NCBI RefSeq assembly: GCF_014349105.1
Contig: NZ_JACSJI010000002.1
Location: 186,001 to 250,000 of the forward strand
Length of the DNA: 64,000 nt
Direction of reading: 5' to 3'
From: Caulobacter sp. 17J80-11
GTDB taxonomy: Bacteria; Pseudomonadota; Alphaproteobacteria; Caulobacterales; Caulobacteraceae
Within the stretch, counting starts at the first letter, position 1. Each line of letters begins with the position of its first letter. The notes below the pieces were generated by a model. That model was not told where the DNA came from, made no database searches, and worked only from the letters and a program-made list of their open reading frames with translations. Made by a program: the position numbers and the translations under genes. Positions 22,001 through 30,619 of this stretch are shown in pieces.

Positions 22001-23128
22001 ATGGGTCGTCCGTCCTTCCCGCCGTCCGCGCCCGTGCGCCTGCTCGATGTCGCGGCCGCCGCCGCCCTGACCCTGGTCGCCGACCGGCTCTGGCTGCGCT
22101 GGCGCGAGGGCGGCCGGCGCGCCCCGGCCCGATCCACGGGGCCGGGCGTGGACGCGCCCGGGCGCAGGGCCCGAAAGCCGACCGCCATCCCCCCCGGCGG
22201 CTGGAAGGACGTCCTGTGGCGGACCTTCCAGGAAATCCGCGAGGACGAGATCATCGCCGTCGCCGGCGGCGCGGCCTACGCCGCCGTCCTCGGCGTCTTC
22301 CCGGCCATGGCCGCTTTCGTGGCGCTGTACGGCCTGTTCTTCGACGTCGCGGACGTGCGCGCCCAGCTTGGCGTGCTGGCCGGCGTCATTCCGGCCGACG
22401 TCCTGGCCCTGATCGGCGAGCAGATGGTGCGCATCGCCACCCGAGGCCACGGCAGCCTGGGACTGGCCTTCGCGGGCGGTCTGCTGCTGTCGCTGTGGAG
22501 CGCCAGCGCCGGGGTGAGGGCGATGATCCGCGGCCTCAACATCGCCTATGACGAGACCGAAACCCGCGGCTTCGTGCGGGTCACCCTGCTGAGCCTGGGC
22601 TTCACGCTCGCGGCGGTGATCTTCCTCATCGTCGCGTCCGCGGCGGTGGTGGTCCTGCCGCTGGTCCTGTCCGTCCTGGGACTGCAGAACGCGCCGCTGG
22701 CCATGCTGCGCTGGCCGGTGCTGCTGGCCGTCGTCCTGCTCGGCCTGGCGGTGCTCTACCGCTACGGACCCGACCGGGCCCACGCGCGCTGGCGCTGGGT
22801 GACCCCGGGCAGCCTGGCGGCGACGGCGCTGTGGGTGCTGGGTTCGATGGCCCTGTCCTGGTATCTCGCCCACGTGGTCGACTACCGCACGACCTACGGC
22901 CCGCTGGGGGCCATGTTCGGCCTGCTGACCTGGCTGTGGCTGTCGGTGCTGTTCGTGCTGGCCGGGGCCGAGCTGAACGCCGAGGTCGAACGGCAGACCG
23001 CGGTCGACTCCACCACCGGCCCGCCCCAGCCTCTGGGCGCGCGTGGCGCGGTGGCGGCCGACACCCTGGGCCGACGTGCGCCCTCGCGCCTCAAAGCCTG
23101 GCTGAGGAAGCCGCCCGACGCACCCTAG
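22001..23128 (+). CDS. YihY/UPF0761 family inner-membrane protein
   Basis: 375 residues. A basic N-terminal extension (about 1-65) precedes the YihY core: WRTFQEIREDEIIAVAGGAA, then about six transmembrane helices with LLSLWSASAGVRAMIRGLN and the conserved YGPLGAMFGLLTWLWLSVL near the C-terminus, ending in a polar tail. The family was once misnamed ribonuclease BN; its role is unknown. Its 3' end overlaps the doxX stop tail-to-tail by four bases. Confidence 0.88.
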   Translation: MGRPSFPPSAPVRLLDVAAAAALTLVADRLWLRWREGGRRAPARSTGPGVDAPGRRARKPTAIPPGGWKDVLWRTFQEIREDEIIAVAGGAAYAAVLGVFPAMAAFVALYGLFFDVADVRAQLGVLAGVIPADVLALIGEQMVRIATRGHGSLGLAFAGGLLLSLWSASAGVRAMIRGLNIAYDETETRGFVRVTLLSLGFTLAAVIFLIVASAAVVVLPLVLSVLGLQNAPLAMLRWPVLLAVVLLGLAVLYRYGPDRAHARWRWVTPGSLAATALWVLGSMALSWYLAHVVDYRTTYGPLGAMFGLLTWLWLSVLFVLAGAELNAEVERQTAVDSTTGPPQPLGARGAVAADTLGRRAPSRLKAWLRKPPDAP

Positions 23129-23523
23129 CGGCGTCGACGCGTCATCCGGTGGTCGAGGGCCCACGCGCCCGGGCCAGCGACGACGATGTACAGGAAGACG
23201 AAGCAGAACAGGATGGCCGCGTCGCCGCCGTTGTTGGCGGGGAAGGGGCCCTGCTGTGCGTGGACCATCCAGTAGGCCACCGCCATCTCGCCCGACAGCA
23301 GGAAGGCCACCGGCCGGGTGAACAGGCCCAGCAGCAGTAACAGGCCGCCGAAAAACTCCAGCAGACCCGCCCAGCCGGGCAGAACCGCCAGGTTGAAGCC
23401 CACGAAGTGCTCCCCGGGGGGGAAGTTGAACAGCTTCTGCGCGCCGTGCTCGACAAAGAGAAGGGCGGCGACGATCCGCAGGACGGCCAGGGCGCGCGGC
23501 GCCCACACCTCGAGGTCACGCAT
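23125..23523 (-). CDS. DoxX-family membrane protein
   Basis: 132 residues with four transmembrane helices. The DoxX pattern is clear: ALAVLRIVAALLFVEHGAQKLF, LPGWAGLLEFFGGLLLLLGLFTRPVAFLL (read in two segments), and a C-terminal helix FCFVFLYIVVAGPG. DoxX proteins are linked to quinone or redox stress functions but usually lack assigned activity. 31 bases from the acyl-ligase gene upstream on the same strand. Confidence 0.88.
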   Translation of the reverse strand: MRDLEVWAPRALAVLRIVAALLFVEHGAQKLFNFPPGEHFVGFNLAVLPGWAGLLEFFGGLLLLLGLFTRPVAFLLSGEMAVAYWMVHAQQGPFPANNGGDAAILFCFVFLYIVVAGPGAWALDHRMTRRRR

Positions 23524-23554
23524 GTTCCACTCCCGCGCTCAGGCGGGGCGTGCG

Positions 23555-25114
23555 TTACGCCGCCTCCGCCTCCAGCTCGACCATCTGCTGGATGGCCACG
23601 TAGTCGGTCTTGCCGGTGCCCAGCACCGGCACCTCAGACACCTTCAGGATCTTCTTCGGCACCGCCAGCTCGGGCGCGCCGTGGCGGCGGGCCCAGGCGG
23701 TCAGCGAGGCGACCTCGGCGTCGGTCCGGTCGGTGACCAGCACCAGCCGCTCGCCCTTCTTCTTGTCGGGGATGGAAACGACCGCGTGGCGACCGTCCGG
23801 CCAGACCGCCTCGGCGATGCCCTCGACCGCGGTCAGGGAGACCATCTCGCCGCCGATCTTGGCGAAGCGCTTCACCCGGCCCAGGATGCGCACGACGCCC
23901 TCCCGGTCGATCTCGACCACGTCGCCGGTGTCGTACCAGCCGTCGGCCGGCTCATCGATGCCCTTGGAGCCGTCGCAGTGCAGGTAGCCGGCCATGACGT
24001 TGGCGCCGCGCACGTGCAGCACGCCGCCGTGCGGAATGCCCTCGACCGGCTCGACCCGGGTCTCGATGCCCGGCAGCAGCTTGCCGACGGTGCCGCGGCG
24101 GTTGTCGTTCGGCTGGTTGACCGCGATCACCGGCGAGGCCTCGGTCGCGCCGTAGCCTTCCAGCACCGGCAGGCCGTTGAAGTCGCGGGCGAAGAGCTCG
24201 TGGGTTTCGTCGCGCACCTTCTCGGCCCCGCAGACGACGAACTGCAGGCTGGCGAAGTCCTCCGGCGTACCGGCGCGCGCGTACTGGTTCACGAAGGTGT
24301 CGGTGGCCAGCAGGATCGAGGCCTTGGCCTCGCGCATCAGCTGCGGGATCTGCTTGGTGTGCAGCGGCGAGGGATACTCGAACGCCTTCATGCCGGTCAG
24401 CAGCGGCAGCAGCACGCCGCCGGTCAGGCCCAGGCAGTGGAAGGTCGGCAGCGGGTTGAACATCACCCAGTGCGGGTCGAGGTCGATGTGCGCCTCGATC
24501 TGGCGCACGTTCGAGACCAGGTTGGCCTGCGACAGCACCACGCCCTTGGGCATGCCGAAGCTGCCCGAGGTGAACAGGATGACGCCCGGATCTTTGGCGG
24601 AGGTCGGCGTGCGGAACAGCTTGGGGAAGAAGCCGGCGGCCAGGCCGAACAGCTTGTCCTTCAGCTTGATCGAGCTGCGGATGTCGTCCAGCCAGACGAT
24701 CTCGGCCACCGACTTCAGGTCGGCGATGAGGTCGTCCAGCTTGGCGGTCTCGACGAAACGCTTGGCGGTCAGAACGCGCGTCACGCCGGCGGCGGCCAGC
24801 GCGGCCTTCAGGTTGCGCGACCCGGCCGTGAAGTTGAGCATGACCGGCACGCGCCCGAAGGCGTGCAGGCCGAAATAGGTGACCACCACGCCCATGCTGG
24901 ACGGCAGCAGCACGCCCACGTGCTCCTGCGGGGCGGTCATGTCGGCGATCTTGCGGCCCAGCACGAAGGCGGCGCGGATCAGGCCGGTATAGGTCAGAGG
25001 TTTGCGGTCCTGGTCTTCCAGGATTTCCTTGTGTCCGCCGAACCGGGCGCGTGCGTCGAGCAACGCGTCGAAAACCGGTCGTTCCCCTTCCCGCGCATCA
25101 AAAGCACGCGGCAT
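23555..25114 (-). CDS. Acyl-ACP/acyl-CoA synthetase (Aas-like AMP-forming ligase)
   Basis: 519 residues. ANL-superfamily motifs: P-loop ILFTSGSFGMPKGVVLS at 179-195 (Phe replaces the usual Glu/Thr after GS), VLEGYGATEASPVIAVN, the hinge WYDTGDVVEIDREGVVRILGR and the C-terminal catalytic Lys in VPVLGTGKTDY. Overall it resembles the ligase half of Aas (2-acyl-GPE acyltransferase/acyl-ACP synthetase) without the acyltransferase half. It likely activates fatty acids for membrane phospholipid repair or recycling; an acyl-CoA ligase role is the alternative. GAGG precedes the ATG at 25114. Confidence 0.85.
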   Translation of the reverse strand: MPRAFDAREGERPVFDALLDARARFGGHKEILEDQDRKPLTYTGLIRAAFVLGRKIADMTAPQEHVGVLLPSSMGVVVTYFGLHAFGRVPVMLNFTAGSRNLKAALAAAGVTRVLTAKRFVETAKLDDLIADLKSVAEIVWLDDIRSSIKLKDKLFGLAAGFFPKLFRTPTSAKDPGVILFTSGSFGMPKGVVLSQANLVSNVRQIEAHIDLDPHWVMFNPLPTFHCLGLTGGVLLPLLTGMKAFEYPSPLHTKQIPQLMREAKASILLATDTFVNQYARAGTPEDFASLQFVVCGAEKVRDETHELFARDFNGLPVLEGYGATEASPVIAVNQPNDNRRGTVGKLLPGIETRVEPVEGIPHGGVLHVRGANVMAGYLHCDGSKGIDEPADGWYDTGDVVEIDREGVVRILGRVKRFAKIGGEMVSLTAVEGIAEAVWPDGRHAVVSIPDKKKGERLVLVTDRTDAEVASLTAWARRHGAPELAVPKKILKVSEVPVLGTGKTDYVAIQQMVELEAEAA

Positions 25115-25198
25115 GGAGCGCTGCCTCCTCGAAGACTCTCGTTCTTCTACTCTTATGAACGCGAAGCTAACCGTGCCCGTTGCCGTTGAAAAGGTCTG

Positions 25199-26173
25199 TC
25201 ACATCGCGTGATGAGACGCGGCGATACGTTCTTCGACAAAGCTTGTCACTTGTTTGAGCCAAACCGTTCTTGCGGAATCGGGGCCCAGGTGCGCTGCAGC
25301 CGGGCCGGCGGGCAGGGGCGCCGAGCGGCAGGCGGGGGCTTTGCGGCACAGCTCGACAGCGGCGGAATTCCCTTGCGGAGACAAGGTCAGGACGGGGAGG
25401 GCGACGCGCGCGGCGCCGGCCTCGACGTCCTCAACCGCCGTCTCCCGCGCGGCGATCCAGCCGCGCGAGGGCGAGCCCATGCGCAGGTCCGGATTGGCCA
25501 GTTGCCAGGCGTCGGGCAGGGCCGATCGCGCGCTCAGGTCGCGATCCGGCCGGGTCCAGCCCTTGCCGCCGGGGACCCTGAGGCCGCCGGTTCCGAATCG
25601 CGCGGCGTTCCGGTCGGCGGGCCTGGAGGTCACGTCGGGCGACCAGACGACCAGGCCGTCGACCCGTCCCAGGCCGTCCTCGGCCGCCAGCAGGGCGGGC
25701 AGGGCGCCCGAGCCGTAGGCGGCGACGACCACGTTGTCCGCGCCCGCCGGGCGGATCACGTCGGCGATCAGCGCCTTCAGCGCGGCGGCGTCCTTGTCGA
25801 AACCCTTCGAGCGGCCGACGTCGCGTCCCGGCCCGAACCGGCCCGAGCCGCCCTGGCCGGCGGCCTCCAGCACCCAGACGGTGTAGCCGCGCCGGGTCAG
25901 GTCGCGGACGGTTTCGAAATAGACCTCGGCGCTCTCGCCATAGCCCGGCAGGATCACGAGGTGGGCGCGGCGCACGCCGGCCGAAGCGGTCACGCCGTAG
26001 CGGACCGGGGGCGCGCCCTCGACCTGGATCGCACCCCAGGCCCAGCCGTCTGGCGGCCAAGCGCGTGGGCCGACCTGGGGCGGCGTGCGGGTCTCAAAGA
26101 ACGGCTCGCGCCCGTCGCGGCCGCAGCCTGCGAGCGTGAGCGCGATCGTCGAGAGGGCGAGAAGCCGGCGCAT
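25199..26173 (-). CDS. Putative alpha/beta-hydrolase lipoprotein
   Basis: 324 residues. MRRLLALSTIALTLAGCG is a type II signal peptide with lipobox LAGC, so the protein is probably anchored in the outer or inner membrane facing the periplasm. The body has alpha/beta-hydrolase features: HLVILPGYGES, GYTVWVLEAAGQGGSGR and a nucleophile-elbow-like AAYGSGALPALL, which departs from the strict GxSxG. Resembles lysophospholipase-like hydrolases; substrate unknown. Divergent from lipA. Confidence 0.72.
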   Translation of the reverse strand: MRRLLALSTIALTLAGCGRDGREPFFETRTPPQVGPRAWPPDGWAWGAIQVEGAPPVRYGVTASAGVRRAHLVILPGYGESAEVYFETVRDLTRRGYTVWVLEAAGQGGSGRFGPGRDVGRSKGFDKDAAALKALIADVIRPAGADNVVVAAYGSGALPALLAAEDGLGRVDGLVVWSPDVTSRPADRNAARFGTGGLRVPGGKGWTRPDRDLSARSALPDAWQLANPDLRMGSPSRGWIAARETAVEDVEAGAARVALPVLTLSPQGNSAAVELCRKAPACRSAPLPAGPAAAHLGPDSARTVWLKQVTSFVEERIAASHHAM

Positions 26174-26287
26174 CGGGCTTAGGTTAACGCGAACCGCGGC
26201 GCGTCGTCACGGCATAGCTATGCTTGCGCTCCCATGACGAAAGGACGACATAGGCGGCTCCGGTAAGAAGCGTCGGGCGAAGCTCTC

Positions 26288-27244
26288 ATGGTCACGGTTA
26301 TCGACACGGTCGCGCGCGAACTGCGCCACCCCGAGAAGCAGAACCGCCCCGACAGCCCCGTCCTGCGCAAGCCCGACTGGCTGCGCGTGCGCGCGCCCGG
26401 CTCCGGCCAGTACAACGAGACGCGCAACATCGTGCGCGAAAAGGGCCTGCACACCGTGTGCGAGGAGGCCGCCTGCCCGAACATCGGGGAGTGCTGGAGC
26501 CAGAAGCACGCCACCCTGATGATCATGGGCGACACCTGCACCCGCGCGTGCGCCTTCTGCAACGTCAAGACCGGCCTGCCGCAGGCCCTCGACCAGGAAG
26601 AGCCGGTCAAGGTCGGCCGGGCCGTGGCCGAGATGGGCCTGAACCACGTCGTGATCACCTCGGTGGACCGCGACGACCTGGCCGACGGCGGCGCGGCGCA
26701 CTTCGCGGAGGTGGTGCGGCAGATCCGCCTGCAGGCCCCGAACACGACGATCGAGATCCTCACCCCGGACTTCCTGCGCAAGGACGGTGCGGCCGAGGTG
26801 GTGATCGACGCCAAGCCGGACGTGTTCAACCACAACCTCGAGACCGTCCCGCGGCTGTATCTGAAGATCCGTCCGGGCGCGCGCTACTACCACTCGCTGC
26901 GCCTGCTCGAACGCGTGAAGGAGCGTGATCCCTCCCAGTTCACCAAGTCCGGCATCATGGTCGGGCTCGGCGAGACCAAGGAGGAGGTGATGCAGGTGAT
27001 GGACGACATGCGTTCCGCCGGCGTCGACTTCATCACCATCGGCCAGTACCTGCAGCCGACCCGCAAGCACGCCGCCATCGATCGGTTCGTGACCCCTGAG
27101 GAGTTCAAGGCGTACGAGGCGATCGCCCGCGCCAAGGGGTTCCTGATGGTGTCGTCCAGCCCGCTCACCCGCTCGTCGCACCACGCCGGCGAAGACTTCG
27201 CCAAGCTGCGGGCCGCGCGCGACGCCAAGCTCGCGGGCCGCTGA
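26288..27244 (+). CDS. lipA: Lipoyl synthase
   Basis: Radical-SAM enzyme that inserts two sulfurs into octanoyl-lysine, making the lipoyl groups used by PdhB/PdhC. 318 residues. Auxiliary cluster ligands in [13 protein letters not shown], radical-SAM CxxxCxxC in [15 protein letters not shown], and the C-terminal [17 protein letters not shown]. Its stop overlaps the coq10 start (TGATG). Confidence 0.98.
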   Translation: MVTVIDTVARELRHPEKQNRPDSPVLRKPDWLRVRAPGSGQYNETRNIVREKGLHTVCEEAACPNIGECWSQKHATLMIMGDTCTRACAFCNVKTGLPQALDQEEPVKVGRAVAEMGLNHVVITSVDRDDLADGGAAHFAEVVRQIRLQAPNTTIEILTPDFLRKDGAAEVVIDAKPDVFNHNLETVPRLYLKIRPGARYYHSLRLLERVKERDPSQFTKSGIMVGLGETKEEVMQVMDDMRSAGVDFITIGQYLQPTRKHAAIDRFVTPEEFKAYEAIARAKGFLMVSSSPLTRSSHHAGEDFAKLRAARDAKLAGR

Positions 27245-27786
27245 TGGCCCAGCACCACGTCGAGCGCGTACTGCCGTACACGCCGATGCAGCTCTACACG
27301 CTGGTCGGCGACGTGCGGCGCTATCCCGAGTTCGTGCCGTGGATCACCTCGATGCGGGTGTGGAACGAGCACGTCGAACGGGAGGGCGTCAGCACCCTCG
27401 ACGCGGAGGCCACGGTCGGCTTCTCGTTCCTGCGCGAGAAGTTCGCCACCCGCGTGCGCCGCGACAGCTCCGGCGAGGTGGAAAAGGTCGAGGTGTCGCT
27501 GCTGGCCGGCCCGTTCCGGCGGCTGTCCAACCGCTGGACCTTCGCGCCGCACCCGGTCGGCACCCTGCTGAAGTTCGATATCGACTTCGAGTTTCGCTCG
27601 AAGATGCTGGATATGATGCTGCAGGCCAATTTCGACCGGGCGGTCGCCAAGCTGATCGCCTGCTTCGAGAGCCGGGCGATGGCCCTCTATCCGCCGCTCA
27701 CGGCCGCTCGACCGGCGGCCGCTCCGGCTTCCGAGACGTCTGCATTTCCCGCAAGCGCGCCAGCAGCAGGCTCAGCGCCAGCTTGA
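27244..27786 (+). CDS. COQ10/RatA-type ubiquinone-binding START-domain protein
   Basis: 180 residues. The core (1-150) is a polyketide-cyclase/START fold: HHVERVLPYTPMQLYTLVGD, YPEFVPWITSMRV, FEFRSKMLDMMLQANFDRAV. COQ10 proteins bind ubiquinone and help its use in the respiratory chain. The last 30 residues are a low-complexity Ala/Pro/Ser tail encoded in the region that overlaps the end of cinA on the other strand by 89 bases. lipA-coq10-cinA is a common order in this class. Confidence 0.9.
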   Translation: MAQHHVERVLPYTPMQLYTLVGDVRRYPEFVPWITSMRVWNEHVEREGVSTLDAEATVGFSFLREKFATRVRRDSSGEVEKVEVSLLAGPFRRLSNRWTFAPHPVGTLLKFDIDFEFRSKMLDMMLQANFDRAVAKLIACFESRAMALYPPLTAARPAAAPASETSAFPASAPAAGSAPA

Positions 27787-28237
27787 CGGCGGCCTGACGC
27801 ACGCGCTCGCGCCCGAGCGCACCGAACACTTCCATGCGATGGCGCGTCGAACCGCCGCGAAGGCTGGTGGCGAAGTGCACCAGTCCGACCGGCTTGAGCG
27901 GCGTGCCGCCCGTCGGGCCGGCTATGCCCGTGATCGACACCGTCAGGTCCGCGCGCGAGTTCGCCAGCGCGCCCTTGGCCATGGCGCGCGCCACCGGCTC
28001 CGAGACCGCGCCGACGTCGCCGATCAGCTGCGCCTCGACGCCCAGCAGCTCGGTCTTGGCCTCGTTGGAATAGGTGACGAAGCCGCGCTCCACCACGTCG
28101 GCCGAGCCTGAGATGGCGGTCAGCGCCCCGGCCACCAGGCCGCCGGTGCAGCTCTCGGCGGTGGCGATCTTCACGCCGGCCGTCTTGGCGGCTTCGAGCA
28201 CCTCGTTGGCCAGCGCTACAATATCGTCGGGAAACAT
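27698..28237 (-). CDS. CinA C-terminal domain protein (NMN amidohydrolase, PncC-like)
   Basis: 179 residues. TAESCTGGLVAGALTAISGS at the N-terminus, VVERGFVTYSNEAKTELLGV, AMAKGALANSRADLTVSITG and GPTGGTPLKPVGLVHFA match the nicotinamide-mononucleotide deamidase domain found alone (PncC) or fused in CinA. It recycles NMN into the NAD pool. The last 89 bases run over the 3' end of coq10 in antisense; the extra C-terminal residues (REMQTSRKPERPPVERP) are likely dispensable. Start ATG 28237. Confidence 0.92.
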   Translation of the reverse strand: MFPDDIVALANEVLEAAKTAGVKIATAESCTGGLVAGALTAISGSADVVERGFVTYSNEAKTELLGVEAQLIGDVGAVSEPVARAMAKGALANSRADLTVSITGIAGPTGGTPLKPVGLVHFATSLRGGSTRHRMEVFGALGRERVRQAAVKLALSLLLARLREMQTSRKPERPPVERP

Positions 28238-28318
28238 GGAAATGTCCGGAGTCGGCGGCGTCGGCAGGTAACGCCTTGGCGGCGCGCTTCGTTCTGAACC
28301 CACGTCGCAGGCTCTGCA

Positions 28319-30619
28319 ATGACCGACGTCGCCCTGGACCGCCCCGCCGCGCGCACGGCCCCGGTGCTGTTCGCCCTGGCCGTGTTCACCAGCGCCAGCC
28401 TGGTGTTCGTGGTCCAGCCCATGGTCGCCAAGCTGATCCTGCCCAAGCTCGGCGGGTCGGCCGCTGTCTGGAACACCTCCATGGTGTTCTTCCAGGCGGC
28501 GCTGCTGGCCGGCTACGCCTACGCCCACGCCCTGCAGCGGGTGCGCTCGCTGCGCGCCCAGGTGGGCGTGCACCTGGCGGCCCTGGCGCTGGCGGCGCTG
28601 TTCCTGCCGTTGCGGGTCAGCGGCGTGCTGGGCGATCCGCCGCCCGACGCGCCGATCGTGTGGCTGCTGGGCGTGCTGGCCCTGTCGGTGGGGGCGCCCT
28701 TCGCGGTGCTGTCGGCCACCGCGCCCCTGCTGCAGGCCTGGTACGCGCGCGTCCGGGCCGGCGAGCCTGACGCGGCCAACCCCTACGTCCTCTACGCCGC
28801 CAGCAATCTTGGCAGCTTCCTGGCCCTGCTGGCCTATCCGGTGGTGCTGGAACCGCTGCTGCGCCTGCAGAGCCAGACCGCGGTCTGGAGCGGCGGTTAT
28901 CTGGTGTTCGTGGTGATCATGCTGGGACTGGCGACCCTGGCGTGGCGCAGCCGCGACTCAGGCGTGTCGGACGAGCCGCTGGCCCGCTCCGAGCCGATCG
29001 CCTGGAAACGGCGGCTGGTGTGGCTGCTGCTGGCGGCCGCGCCGTCCAGCCTGATGCTGGGGGTGACCAGCTACCTGTCCACCGACGTGGCCTCGGCGCC
29101 CTTCCTATGGGTCGTGCCGCTGGCCCTGTACCTTTTGACCTTCGTCATAGCCTTCCAGGCCAAGCCGCTGATTTCGCCGAGGATCGCGCTGCTGGCCCAC
29201 GCCGTGCTCTTGCCGCTGTGCGTGAGCTGGCTGCCGTTCAACACCAGCCTGCCGACGCCCATGCTGTTCGGCCTGCATCTGGCGACCTTCTTCATCACCG
29301 CCCTGGTCTGCCATCAGGCCCTGGCCGGGCGGCGCCCGCCGGCCGACCGGCTGACCGAGTTCTATCTGTGGCTGTCGCTGGGCGGCGTGGTCGGCGGCGC
29401 CTTCACCGCCCTGGTCGCGCCGGTGCTGTTCGACGTCGTGCGCGAGTACCCGCTGGTGCTGGTCCTGGCCGCCCTGGCCCGGCCGCGGGTGGCCGGCCCG
29501 CTGAGCCGCCGCGACTGGGTCCTGGCGGTGGTGACGGTTGCCGCCTGCGCCGTCGGGCCGGCCATGCTGGCGCTGCTCAAGGCCCACCCCGAACTCCAGC
29601 GGTTCTACGTCTGGAAGGCGGCGGTGATGCTCGGCCACGTGCTGCTCGCGGTCGCCGTCGTGTGCGTCCTGCTGGTCCGCGGCCGGCCGGTGCTGTTCAC
29701 GGCCCTGCTGGCGGTCATGACGATTTCGGCCCACGGCCTGGCGGGCCAGTACGACTGGATCGAGAGCAAGCGCAGCTTCTTCGGCGTGTTGCGCATCGCG
29801 CGCTACGACGACGCCCGCTACGGCCCGGTGCACGTGCTGATGCACGGCTCGACCATGCACGGGGCGGAGATCGTCGATCCGCGGAACCGCTGCGTGCCCA
29901 TGCTCTACTACGCCACCACCACGCCGATCGGTCAGGCGATGCTGAAGGTGCAGAACCATAAGCCGGCCGCTGTCGTCGGCGTGGTGGGCCTGGGGACCGG
30001 CACGCTGGCGGCTTACAAGCGCGCCGCCGACAGCCTGACCTATTACGAAATCGATCCGCTGGTGGAGCGCTTCGCGCGCGATCCGAACCGCTTCGGCTTC
30101 ATCAGCCGCTGCGCCGAGGGGCCGGTCGGCGTGGTGCTGGGCGACGCGCGCCTGAGCCTGGCGCACGAGCCGGACGGCAAGTTCGACCTCCTGGTGATCG
30201 ACGCCTTCTCGTCGGACTCGGTGCCCGTGCACCTGCTGACCGAGGAGGCCCTGCGGGGCTACCTGCGGGTGCTGAAGCCGGACGGGGCGGTGCTGCTGCA
30301 CCTGTCCAACCGCAACCTGGAGATCACCACGCCGGCGATCGCCGCGGCCCGGGAAATCGGCGCGCCGGCCATGCTGTCGGCCTTCAAGGCGAGGGACAAG
30401 CGCTCGCCGATGATCGAGGCCTCGACCGAGGCCCTGATCGTGGCGCGCTCGGACGAGGGCCTGCGCGCGTTCCAGGGCGACAGCCGCTGGTGGGTTCCGC
30501 CGGCGACCGAGACCCGGGCGTGGACCGACGACTACACCAACCTGGTCGGCGCCATGTGGCGCGACATGAAGGCCGACGCCGAGGACGCTAGGAAGCGGGC
30601 AGCTCTAGAGTCGCGATAG
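28319..30619 (+). CDS. Large polytopic spermidine-synthase-like (fused membrane) protein
   Basis: 766 residues. The first about 470 residues form some 12 transmembrane helices (start VLFALAVFTSASLVFVVQPM, MVAKLILPKLGGSAAVWNTS), followed by a Rossmann SAM-methyltransferase/spermidine-synthase-like domain (about 500-750): VGVVGLGTGTLAAYKRA, YYEIDPLVERFARD, FDLLVIDAFSSDSVPVHLLT. This is the 'fused MFS/spermidine synthase' family; no proven reaction. Its last 32 bases overlap ispDF on the other strand. Confidence 0.85.
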   Translation: MTDVALDRPAARTAPVLFALAVFTSASLVFVVQPMVAKLILPKLGGSAAVWNTSMVFFQAALLAGYAYAHALQRVRSLRAQVGVHLAALALAALFLPLRVSGVLGDPPPDAPIVWLLGVLALSVGAPFAVLSATAPLLQAWYARVRAGEPDAANPYVLYAASNLGSFLALLAYPVVLEPLLRLQSQTAVWSGGYLVFVVIMLGLATLAWRSRDSGVSDEPLARSEPIAWKRRLVWLLLAAAPSSLMLGVTSYLSTDVASAPFLWVVPLALYLLTFVIAFQAKPLISPRIALLAHAVLLPLCVSWLPFNTSLPTPMLFGLHLATFFITALVCHQALAGRRPPADRLTEFYLWLSLGGVVGGAFTALVAPVLFDVVREYPLVLVLAALARPRVAGPLSRRDWVLAVVTVAACAVGPAMLALLKAHPELQRFYVWKAAVMLGHVLLAVAVVCVLLVRGRPVLFTALLAVMTISAHGLAGQYDWIESKRSFFGVLRIARYDDARYGPVHVLMHGSTMHGAEIVDPRNRCVPMLYYATTTPIGQAMLKVQNHKPAAVVGVVGLGTGTLAAYKRAADSLTYYEIDPLVERFARDPNRFGFISRCAEGPVGVVLGDARLSLAHEPDGKFDLLVIDAFSSDSVPVHLLTEEALRGYLRVLKPDGAVLLHLSNRNLEITTPAIAAAREIGAPAMLSAFKARDKRSPMIEASTEALIVARSDEGLRAFQGDSRWWVPPATETRAWTDDYTNLVGAMWRDMKADAEDARKRAALESR

